A stretch of DNA of 9,658 nucleotides from JBAWZR01 sp037142915 (GTDB lineage: Bacteria; Patescibacteriota; Minisyncoccia; Moranbacterales; UBA1568): assembly GCA_037142915.1 (NCBI GenBank), contig JBAWZR010000041.1:1-9658 (forward strand). The letters are read 5' to 3'. The notes below the pieces were generated by a model. It was not told the DNA's origin and did not search any database. It saw nothing but the letters and a program-made list of their open reading frames with translations. Below, piece by piece: positions 1 to 5,885 of the stretch (positions are counted from its first letter, which is position 1; every line of letters starts with the position of its first letter). A program made the translations under genes and the position numbers.

Positions 1-110
1 ATCCCGATGATCTTCGGCTGATACTTACGCAACACCGCCCGAGCCATCCACCGCAGTGGTCGCTCCAATATCTTTCTTTGAAATGATTTTTCTTGTTGTT
101 GTAATCCCAT
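1..110 (-). CDS. Second Mur ligase (MurF-like), N-terminal fragment, cut by window edge
   Basis: Thirty-six codons of an open frame start at the ATG at 110 and run off the left edge. The predicted end reads MARAVLRKYQPKIIG. This resembles the stretch just before the ATP-binding P-loop in the complete Mur ligase upstream (NIMRQSKARVIG followed by GITGSFGKTT, its residues 111-131). By that comparison the P-loop would begin just outside the window. The protein would have only about 36 residues before it and no membrane segments, so it looks soluble and lacks the usual MurF N-terminal UDP-binding domain. It starts 14 bases after the ddl stop. The leader holds a weak purine stretch (AAAAGAAG), 8 bases before the ATG. 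Its presumed role is adding D-Ala-D-Ala or another residue to the peptidoglycan precursor. The family call rests on a short homologous stretch and position; another Mur ligase cannot be excluded. Confidence 0.6.
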   Translation of the reverse strand, partial: MGLQQQEKSFQRKILERPLRWMARAVLRKYQPKIIG

Positions 111-124
111 AAAAACATCTTCTT

Positions 125-1297
125 TTATTGTTTCATCTGCAATTTCACCGAACCGGCAAAACGCAAAACATCGGAGGCGAAAACAGTCGTCAATAACTTC
201 TTGTTTTGGTGTCGCTCTTTCGCGAAACTCAGTAGTCGCTTCAAAAGCTCCGCCATATCGATTCCACTTGCTTTCCAAAGGTGATGGTACAATGTTCCCG
301 GAAGCGTATTGATTTCATTGGCGTAAAGTTTGTCGTTCTTTGTGTCATACAAAAAATCTACTCGTGCAATACCGGAGCAGCCAAAAAGTTTGAAAATCTG
401 CTTCGAATAATCCTGTAATTCTTTGGTTCGTTCTCCGCTCAGCCGCGCCGGGATGACGATATTGTTTTGCGCATTCCCCAATTGGGCGCCACCTTCATCG
501 ATATACTTCGACTCGTAACTGAAATGTTCACCAGTAAATACCGACTCCTGCACCAATGAAACTTCTGGCGCATCATTACCCATCACGGCACAGGTCACAT
601 CCATCAGCGACTCAATACTCTCTTCAACGATCACGCGATCATCATAGTGCAAAGCCACTTCGACAGCATTCACCAATTCTTCCGGCGTTCGTGCCTTAGC
701 AATCCCAATCGACGAACCCAAGCGTGCCGGTTTCACAAATACCGGCCACTGTAACTTTCCGATTTTCTCAAGTACCGCTTCTTTGTGAGCATTCCAATCA
801 GTCGAAATCACAACAGCGAAGGGCGTCGTCGGAATACCCGCACTCTGATAAAGTTGTTTCGTGATAATTTTATCCATCGCCATCGCCGAAGAAGTTACGC
901 CACAACCGATATATGGTACATTCGCCAGCTCAAACAAACCCTGCACCGTTCCATCTTCGCCATTTTGACCATGAAAAGCTGGGAATGCGATATCAATCAC
1001 CATTTCTTTGGAAAAAGTTTTTTTCGTTTTCAAAATTATTTTTTCTTGTGATGCATCAATATCGACAACGCACTGCGGTATTGATTGCAGTTTTTCTTCG
1101 AATCGTCCTTCGGTAAAAAATTTCAACTTCCCCAGAACTTCGTCCGCATACCATCGTCCTTGTTTATCGATATATACCGGAACAGTTATGTATCCAATTT
1201 TTCGCAATTCATGCAAAATAAACTGTGCTGTAATAATAGAGATTTCATGTTCGGGATTTCGACTCCCAAAAAATACACCGATAGTTGGTTTAGCCAT
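125..1297 (-). CDS. ddl: D-alanine--D-alanine ligase
   Basis: This cytoplasmic ATP-grasp enzyme joins two D-alanines to make the terminal dipeptide of the peptidoglycan stem. All main family motifs are visible. They are the N-terminal HEIS (residues 17-20, with the glutamate that binds the first D-Ala), HGQNGEDGTVQG (109-120), VFVKPARLGSSIG (187-199, ATP lysine and the active-site serine loop), and metal-binding ARVDFL and NEINTLPG (311-334, D313, E328, N330). ESKY at 262-265 matches the omega-loop Lys-Tyr of true D-Ala-D-Ala ligases. The Phe of D-Ala-D-Lac ligases and the His of VanA are absent, so D-Ala-D-Ala is the inferred product. At 390 residues it is longer than E. coli DdlB (about 306), mainly through a longer N-terminal half and a basic C-terminal tail after about residue 358. 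The ATG lies 6 bases after the murF stop, without a clear Shine-Dalgarno sequence, so translation is probably coupled. Confidence 0.95.
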   Translation of the reverse strand: MAKPTIGVFFGSRNPEHEISIITAQFILHELRKIGYITVPVYIDKQGRWYADEVLGKLKFFTEGRFEEKLQSIPQCVVDIDASQEKIILKTKKTFSKEMVIDIAFPAFHGQNGEDGTVQGLFELANVPYIGCGVTSSAMAMDKIITKQLYQSAGIPTTPFAVVISTDWNAHKEAVLEKIGKLQWPVFVKPARLGSSIGIAKARTPEELVNAVEVALHYDDRVIVEESIESLMDVTCAVMGNDAPEVSLVQESVFTGEHFSYESKYIDEGGAQLGNAQNNIVIPARLSGERTKELQDYSKQIFKLFGCSGIARVDFLYDTKNDKLYANEINTLPGTLYHHLWKASGIDMAELLKRLLSFAKERHQNKKLLTTVFASDVLRFAGSVKLQMKQ

Positions 1298-1303
1298 AAA
1301 CAG

Positions 1304-2677
1304 TTAAAAATAGTTATCTGTCAAATCATTTTGGAATAAAATCGTGTCACCTCGGCGGAGCACCATCCCCAGATCGGCATGAGCCTCTGGCGTCGTAGCA
1401 TACACACTAAAGTTAGTATACCCTTTTTCAGCGAAATACGCTTCTATGTAGCCTGTCATAACACTCTTTATCAGTAACACTTCATCGGCAACGCGAATAT
1501 ACTCCGAGGCTAATTGCTGGTGAATTTCTTCTGATTTTTCACCCAACTCAACCAATCCAGGGGTAAGGATTATTTTCCGCCCCTTCGACCGAGCCAAAAC
1601 TTCAATTGCGCTCAGGGCACCCTCACGATTCCCATTATAACTATCATCCAAAATCCAAACATCCGTCATAGGATTATAAATCGGTTGCAAACGATGCTCT
1701 ACAGGAACAACCAACTTCACTCGTTCTTGTAATTCTTCCAATGATACACCGAGTTTTTGTGCCAACGTCATTCCTAACACGAACAGCAATGCGTTATGTT
1801 GCCCCAGCAACTTCGTCGTAAACGGCATTCCTTGCCACGCGAAACTCAAACCGGCGAAGTTTTCCAATGGCACAATAGAAGTCACATCTTTCTCTGAAAC
1901 CTGGATAACCTCGCATAAGATTGCTTGTTGTTCCTGAATCGCCTCGTGGATATATGTATTAGCATCATTCAATACAGTGCACTCACGCGTAGCTCGTGGA
2001 AGTTCAAATTTTCCCTTCACGATGTTTTCGATACTCCCAAATCGTTCCAAATGCGACTCGCTAATACCGGTCAATATCGAGTACTGTGGCCGCACCAAGT
2101 CACACAAAGCCTGAATATCACCGCGGCGATGCGCTCCCATTTCAACAATAAATATGTCTGCTTCAAAAATTTCTTTTTTATGGGTAAAAATAAATTCCAC
2201 TACCCCCAGGTCAGTATTGATATTCTCCGGCGTCTTCACGACCACAAACGAATCCTCCAAAAGCTTGGCCACTATTTCTTTCATTGTCGTCTTGCCAAAA
2301 CTCCCTGTAATTCCGATTACTCTCGCTTTCGATTGCCGCATAATGTTACGAGCACGATTCACAATACGTCGTTTTAAAAATTGTTCAAAAGGAGATATCA
2401 GCCAAGCGGACACAACCAGAAAAAGCGGTGAGGCAAAAAGATCAATCAACAGAGCCATCACAACACCAATCATTCCGAGTAAAAACCAACCAATCACCGC
2501 AAAAACAATTTCTACGAGCAGTGTCAAACCGTACAAAAGCCATACCTTCCTCGTCCAATGGAGTGTCCCTCGTCGCTCCAATCGCCACCAGCGGAGATGC
2601 GTATAGGCAAAATGAACGAATCGCTCCGCATCATAATTCTCGCTTTGAAAAATATAGAGTAATTTTCTCAGTATCAT
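1304..2677 (-). CDS. murF: Membrane-anchored MurF-type ligase (UDP-MurNAc-tripeptide:D-Ala-D-Ala ligase)
   Basis: MurF uses ATP to add D-Ala-D-Ala to UDP-MurNAc-tripeptide, the last cytoplasmic step of the nucleotide precursor. Visible Mur ligase signatures are the P-loop GITGSFGKTT (122-131), NINTDLGV (152-159), IVEMGAHRRGD (177-187, conserved Glu), GISESHLERFGS (204-215), LGQHNALLF (291-299), DDSYNGNREG (344-353, the MurF-type DDSYNxN) and GLVELGE (374-380). The first 110 residues are unusual. In place of the normal MurF N-terminal domain they carry hydrophobic segments at about 46-95, suggesting two or three membrane helices, preceded by a basic, aromatic stretch. The central and C-terminal Mur domains are complete, in 457 residues. 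The start overlaps the hydrolase stop (ATGA) and ddl follows after 6 bases, so the three genes are likely translated together. MurF is the best call from DDSYN and the ddl neighbour; the acceptor is inferred. Confidence 0.85.
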   Translation of the reverse strand: MILRKLLYIFQSENYDAERFVHFAYTHLRWWRLERRGTLHWTRKVWLLYGLTLLVEIVFAVIGWFLLGMIGVVMALLIDLFASPLFLVVSAWLISPFEQFLKRRIVNRARNIMRQSKARVIGITGSFGKTTMKEIVAKLLEDSFVVVKTPENINTDLGVVEFIFTHKKEIFEADIFIVEMGAHRRGDIQALCDLVRPQYSILTGISESHLERFGSIENIVKGKFELPRATRECTVLNDANTYIHEAIQEQQAILCEVIQVSEKDVTSIVPLENFAGLSFAWQGMPFTTKLLGQHNALLFVLGMTLAQKLGVSLEELQERVKLVVPVEHRLQPIYNPMTDVWILDDSYNGNREGALSAIEVLARSKGRKIILTPGLVELGEKSEEIHQQLASEYIRVADEVLLIKSVMTGYIEAYFAEKGYTNFSVYATTPEAHADLGMVLRRGDTILFQNDLTDNYF

Positions 2678-3465
2678 ACCAGGGCTTTCAAAAAAACATC
2701 TTTAAATGATTCTGGCGCATCAAGAAAAACATAGTGCCCCGCTTGTGCGACAATCTCTAGTCGACTCTGAGGAAACAACTTTTGAAAAACATACGCATCA
2801 TCAATGGGTGTGCTCTTATCACTATTCCCCCAGATCAAAACGACAGGGATTTTTATTTTCTGAACATCGTCACGCACATCCTCTGAAATAATCTGCTGAT
2901 AGATTGTCTGCATAGCTCCCGACTCCAAGTAGTCTTCACTCCCGATCCAGGCATAAAGTTGCTTCCGAATTCGCTGACGAAATATTCCAACTACAGGTAA
3001 TTTTAACAACCATCCTAACGATTTGGCGAATCCAAGCAATACAGCTTTACGCACAGTATTCTTGTGTCGAATGCCAGCACTTCCGATGAGAATCAACCGC
3101 TCTGCACGCTCATACCGAGCCGCATAGCGCACCGCAATACTGCCACCAAACGAATGTCCTATCAGAATTATTTTTTGAATGCCTAACTTTTCCAAAAAAT
3201 GCTTCAAAAACAAAGCGTATTCATTCAACGACCAAGCGGTCTTCGGCTGTTCACTCCCGCCAAACCCGGGTAAATCAATCGCAATCGCGTCGGCGCAATA
3301 CGAAAGCACTTCACGAAAACTCTCACTGTTTGCGCCCCAACCATGTAAAAACACAGTGACTGATGCTTCCTCATCTGCGCGACCCGAAAAATTCTGCACA
3401 TAATGAATGCGCAACCCATCAACGATACTCTCTTTTGATTCTATTCCTACTTGTCGTGATGACAT
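2674..3465 (-). CDS. Alpha/beta hydrolase, substrate unknown
   Basis: This is a 263-residue alpha/beta-hydrolase-fold protein. The oxyanion region is FLHGWG (39-44), followed by DLPGFGGSE (64-72). The nucleophile elbow is GHSFGG (103-108) with Ser105, the acid is probably Asp216 in GNSDKSTP (213-220), and the histidine is His244 in AGHYVFLDAP (242-251). A cap region lies at about 130-195. The complete triad means it is probably an active esterase, lipase or peptidase-like enzyme, but nothing seen fixes the substrate. There is no signal peptide, so it is predicted cytoplasmic. It begins the downstream envelope block: its stop overlaps the murF start by 4 bases. The ATG at 3465 has no Shine-Dalgarno sequence. 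A role in precursor or lipid metabolism of the envelope is only inferred from position. Confidence 0.85.
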   Translation of the reverse strand: MSSRQVGIESKESIVDGLRIHYVQNFSGRADEEASVTVFLHGWGANSESFREVLSYCADAIAIDLPGFGGSEQPKTAWSLNEYALFLKHFLEKLGIQKIILIGHSFGGSIAVRYAARYERAERLILIGSAGIRHKNTVRKAVLLGFAKSLGWLLKLPVVGIFRQRIRKQLYAWIGSEDYLESGAMQTIYQQIISEDVRDDVQKIKIPVVLIWGNSDKSTPIDDAYVFQKLFPQSRLEIVAQAGHYVFLDAPESFKDVFLKALV

Positions 3466-3475
3466 AAAATGCTTT

Positions 3476-3504
3476 GATAGAGGTAAAAATCTTTATATTG
3501 ACAA
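3476..3504 (-). promoter_or_regulatory. Possible weak promoter for the hydrolase-murF-ddl block
   Basis: Read on the minus strand, TTGTCA (3504-3499) is followed after 17 bases by TCTATC (3481-3476). The first hexamer matches the sigma70 -35 consensus at five of six positions, the second matches the -10 at only three. A start near 3469 would give an almost leaderless message for the ATG at 3465, which would fit the lack of a ribosome-binding site. An alternative -10, TATAAA at 3497-3492, has no good -35. The -35 overlaps the -35 of the opposite promoter at 3498-3526. This is a tentative site. Confidence 0.25.
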
Positions 3505-3526
3505 CTCCTGAAAATCGCGCTATATT
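3498..3526 (+). promoter_or_regulatory. Near-consensus sigma70-type promoter facing right
   Basis: TTGACA at 3498-3503 is a perfect -35 hexamer. It is followed by exactly 17 bases and TATATT at 3521-3526, a five-of-six -10 hexamer. Transcription should start near 3532-3534. It is the only strong plus-strand promoter I noticed in a window where every gene is on the minus strand, and it points into the 3' end of the DUF3800 gene. No convincing protein gene lies downstream of it, but an intrinsic terminator does. Confidence 0.6.
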
Positions 3527-3532
3527 AATGGT

Positions 3533-3646
3533 GTAGTGATAAGACCTTCTTGTAGTTGCACTTGGCGTTCCCTTCCATCGGTTGGCAAAAGCCTTGGCAC
3601 AACAAGCTCAAGAGGCACACTTCCCCGCAAGGGGATTTTTGTTTTT
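3533..3646 (+). ncRNA. Candidate small RNA, antisense to the DUF3800 3' end
   Basis: This interval is bounded by a near-consensus promoter and an intrinsic terminator on the same strand, giving a predicted transcript of about 114 nt. The body can pair with itself. CUUCUUG (3546-3552) pairs with CAAGAGG (3609-3615) in seven pairs including one G-U, and inside it GUUG (3555-3558) pairs with CAAC (3600-3603), enclosing a loop with three UUGGC copies. The last 39 nt (3608-3646) are antisense to the end of the DUF3800 coding sequence; the rest lies in the 142-base gap before the hydrolase gene. I do not recognise a known class: the SRP RNA core, tmRNA and tRNA signatures are absent. Regulation of the DUF3800/KilA-N pair is a guess from position. 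The boundaries are inferred, not measured. Confidence 0.4.
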
Positions 3647-4303
3647 CTCCAACACATACGGTTTTTCGAAACGGATTTTCTCTTGAGCATAAACATCATA
3701 CCACGCGGTTTCTTTTCTCTCGTATTTCTGAAAAATTCCATAACAAAACACATCGCATATCTGCAACCCGTAATTTTCATGAGACCGCTGATGGTACATA
3801 TCGATAGGTATACCCGGATCAATCCTTGCCTCCAATTGATTGCGAATATACCCGTTGAATTCCTCTATCTGAACTTTTCCCTTGCATCGATCAAAAATCA
3901 TTTCGATCCGATCATTACACATACGCTCAAATGGAATGGCATCAATCACTTGGCGTGCCACAAAATTGTACACTCGTTCTTTATCTTCGGATAATCGTTC
4001 AAATAATCTTTTCTTATCAAGAGTGATCGAATAAATATCAAAAGGAATATCCCGTATTTGCTGATATAAATATCTCTTTATCATAAGTGTAGTCTCCGAG
4101 CCTTTTATTTCTCGAATGATTCTTTTTCGAGTGCTGCGCTGATTGAGCTTTCTTGCAAGCGTCTTCTTTGCAGCGATCGTCAATTTCCTATTGGCATCTC
4201 GCCCATCCACAACCAAAACCGTCACCGTAAAAAACTTCGACGGTTTTTTATTCACGAAATCGAATCCCAAATCTCCTGATTCATCCAGATATAAATAATG
4301 CAT
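3608..4303 (-). CDS. DUF3800 family protein
   Basis: The 231-residue protein opens with MHYLYLDESGDLGFDF, the typical DUF3800 start with acidic D7, E8 and D11. It ends its conserved core with SHENYGLQICDVFCYGI (174-190), matching the family's HxxxxGLQxxD pattern. A further acidic strand is IEMIFDR (133-139). The spread of conserved acidic residues at both ends resembles an RNase H-like metal-dependent nuclease site, but this is inference and the function of the family is not settled. DUF3800 proteins often occur in accessory and defence-rich regions. The start follows the KilA-N stop after 10 bases. A short AGG next to that stop, 9 bases before the ATG, could serve as ribosome-binding site. 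The last codons overlap the plus-strand terminator hairpin at 3622-3635, encoding NPLAGK. There is no membrane segment or signal peptide. Confidence 0.8.
   Translation of the reverse strand: MHYLYLDESGDLGFDFVNKKPSKFFTVTVLVVDGRDANRKLTIAAKKTLARKLNQRSTRKRIIREIKGSETTLMIKRYLYQQIRDIPFDIYSITLDKKRLFERLSEDKERVYNFVARQVIDAIPFERMCNDRIEMIFDRCKGKVQIEEFNGYIRNQLEARIDPGIPIDMYHQRSHENYGLQICDVFCYGIFQKYERKETAWYDVYAQEKIRFEKPYVLEKNKNPLAGKCAS
3622..3646 (+). terminator. Intrinsic terminator with GCAA tetraloop (plus strand)
   Basis: TCCCC (3622-3626) pairs with GGGGA (3631-3635) around a GCAA tetraloop, a stable GNRA type. It is followed by TTTTTGTTTTT at 3636-3646. The U-tract lies only on the plus-strand side, so it ends rightward transcripts and not the DUF3800 message. 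It falls inside the 3' end of the DUF3800 coding sequence, which makes it notable that the T-tract is so good; on the coding strand it reads as lysine and asparagine codons. Confidence 0.6.
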
Positions 4304-4313
4304 AAATCAAAAC

Positions 4314-5138
4314 CTATTTCAACTTTTTGACGGAATTATTCTCAGCCAATGATCGCATTTGAATAATGGCAATCTCATTCAACTTTATGAGTCGATCGCT
4401 TTGAGATAATTTTTGGCGGATAAATTCTGCGTTCAGTGTTTCGAGATTGGCAAGACATACCAATTGGGTCACATCGGAATAATCCCGAATATTTCCCTCC
4501 AATTTCGGATTTTTATCGCGCCATTCCTTGGCGGTCATACCGAACAGCGCCACATTTAATACATCTGCCTCATTGGCAAAAATAATATTCACTTGTCGTT
4601 TAGAGATTCGTGCTGGAATGATATGCGCTTTGATAGCGTCCGTATGGATACGATAATTGATCTTCGTCAGCAGCCGCTTCGTATCCCAGCCGAGCGTCAA
4701 ACGTTCATTTTCCTCTTCCTTGAGCCGCTGAAACTCCTTGATAAGATACAGCTTGAATTCAGGACTGATCCACGATGCGAATTCAAAAGCGATATCCTTA
4801 TGCGCGAAAGTCCCGCCGCCATACCGACCAGATTTTGAGATAATACCAACAGCTCCGGTTTTTTCGATCCACTTTAGAGGAGATAAAACAAAGGAGTTTG
4901 ATCCAGCCTCATTTTTAAACCCGTCGAATTCGACCAGTTTAAAATTTGTGTTATTTACCTTCTCCCAAAGTCCCAAAAACTCGATAGTATCACGAGTTCT
5001 CATCCAGTTTTTCACAATATCAGCTGGAGACTCAGCGTTTTTGAACCTTGCAATATCAGTCAAAGAGATAAAATCATTTGCTCTTTGCTTGAAAACAATC
5101 ACTTGCGTACCCTGTACTACGATTTTCTTGTTTGTCAT
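4314..5138 (-). CDS. KilA-N domain protein (putative DNA-binding)
   Basis: The first about 140 residues form a KilA-N domain, a DNA-binding fold common in phages and large DNA viruses and also found in bacterial chromosomes. Recognisable parts are FISLTDIARFKN (23-34), NWMRTRDTIEFLGLWE (44-59), GIISKSGRYGGGTFAHKDIA (98-117) and FEFASWISPEFKLYLIKEFQ (118-137). A charged helix (137-147) links to a C-terminal part with IIPARISKRQVNIIFANEADVLN (173-195, shown here only as a region), FGMTAKEWR (199-207) and a predicted helical end. The C-terminal domain is probably a conserved partner domain, but I cannot name it. The protein may bind DNA or regulate its own operon. It starts 58 bases after the methyltransferase and precedes the DUF3800 gene by 10 bases, suggesting a two-gene unit. 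TAGGT lies directly before the ATG; a leaderless start from TACAAT at 5150-5145 is possible. Confidence 0.85.
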   Translation of the reverse strand: MTNKKIVVQGTQVIVFKQRANDFISLTDIARFKNAESPADIVKNWMRTRDTIEFLGLWEKVNNTNFKLVEFDGFKNEAGSNSFVLSPLKWIEKTGAVGIISKSGRYGGGTFAHKDIAFEFASWISPEFKLYLIKEFQRLKEEENERLTLGWDTKRLLTKINYRIHTDAIKAHIIPARISKRQVNIIFANEADVLNVALFGMTAKEWRDKNPKLEGNIRDYSDVTQLVCLANLETLNAEFIRQKLSQSDRLIKLNEIAIIQMRSLAENNSVKKLK

Positions 5139-5196
5139 ACCTAAATTGTATTACTCTCAGAAAAACTTGTTTTTTGTTCAACAACATGACTATTAC

Positions 5197-5865
5197 TCAC
5201 ACTCTCCGTATAATAACATGAGGTTTATGAGAACCGTGCAATCCAACCTGCTTATCAGATTCGATAGAGACAATTTCAAATCCGCGACGAAAAATTTTCC
5301 GCAACAATGCTTCAGTAAAAAAATGATCATAATTCCAATATCCAATCGAATCCTTCGACCGATGCCACAGTCTCCCTGATTGCTTCGGAGAAAACCCCCG
5401 CTTAACCGACTGATCACTAAAAACGGAAAGATAAAACAGGCCACCTTGTTTCAAAACTTTTAATAAGCCTCGTTTATACTGTCCCCATTCCAATTGTGGC
5501 AAGTGATGAAACAAGCCCTTGTCAAAAATAATATCAAATGACTTCTCTTTGTAAGGGAGCTCTAGTACATCGCCTACTGTGAAAATAACTCGCTTTTCAC
5601 TCAATTGTTTCTGCGCTGTTCGAGCCAATCGTACCGCTTCCTTCGAAGAGTCAATACCGGAAACAACAAATCCCTGTTGAGCGAAATAAAAGGAAAGCCA
5701 TCCATTACCGCAACCAAGATCAAGTAATTTCCCTTTCGGGAATTTTCTCTCCACATTTTTTGCGAATGTTTTGACATTTTCGGGAATTTCTTCGCGCACC
5801 CAATAAGCCTCATTGCGCCTATAGGCTTCATCGAACCGACGTATAATATGATCTGTCAGCCTCAT
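5197..5865 (-). CDS. Class I SAM-dependent methyltransferase
   Basis: This 222-residue protein has a Rossmann-type methyltransferase core. LLDLGCGNG (47-55) is motif I, SGIDSS (69-74) carries the acidic residue that holds the SAM ribose, and GDVLELPYKEKSFDIIFDKG (98-117), continuing to LFHHLP (118-123), covers motifs II and III. The N-terminal part (RRFDEAYRRNEAYW, 9-22) and the C-terminal part (FTEALLRKIFRRGFEI, 183-198) match small-molecule or lipid-type methyltransferases. The substrate cannot be told from sequence. It lies 20 bases after the PBP stop on the same strand, so it is probably read from the mraZ promoter, but it is not a standard dcw gene. The ATG at 5865 has no Shine-Dalgarno sequence. 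The stop is TGA. Confidence 0.85.
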   Translation of the reverse strand: MRLTDHIIRRFDEAYRRNEAYWVREEIPENVKTFAKNVERKFPKGKLLDLGCGNGWLSFYFAQQGFVVSGIDSSKEAVRLARTAQKQLSEKRVIFTVGDVLELPYKEKSFDIIFDKGLFHHLPQLEWGQYKRGLLKVLKQGGLFYLSVFSDQSVKRGFSPKQSGRLWHRSKDSIGYWNYDHFFTEALLRKIFRRGFEIVSIESDKQVGLHGSHKPHVIIRRV

Positions 5866-5885
5866 AACAACGTAATAACAATTTC

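Noticed and set aside
785..2709. Several plus-strand frames of 60-150 codons across ddl and murF
   Set aside because: They are antisense to well-supported genes, share no domain with known proteins and have no promoter or ribosome-binding site.
3622..3635. The GCAA hairpin as terminator of the DUF3800 gene
   Set aside because: On the minus strand the hairpin lies inside the coding sequence and is followed by AAGTG, not by a T-run.
3533..3646. Signal recognition particle RNA, tmRNA or tRNA in the promoter-terminator interval
   Set aside because: The SRP core (GGAAGGAAGCAGC type), the tmRNA tag frame and the tRNA T-loop/acceptor pattern are absent on both strands. A GGAAGGG on the minus strand is only superficially SRP-like.
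3536..3994. Plus-strand open frame of 152 codons starting with GTG right after the rightward promoter
   Set aside because: It runs antisense through the DUF3800 gene, crosses an intrinsic terminator after about 30 codons, has no ribosome-binding site and no recognisable domain. It is most likely a shadow frame.
5145..5173. Promoter for the KilA-N gene with -10 TACAAT
   Set aside because: The -10 is good, but no acceptable -35 lies 16-18 bases upstream. It is mentioned only as a possible leaderless start.
5158..5175. AAAAACAAGTTTTT hairpin as terminator after the methyltransferase
   Set aside because: The stem has only A-T pairs and no separate T-run follows it, so termination is doubtful.
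5174..5184. TTGTTCAACAA palindrome as an operator or attachment site
   Set aside because: It is short, lies in a low-complexity A/T-rich gap, and no matching copy was seen at the other side of the KilA-N/DUF3800 pair.
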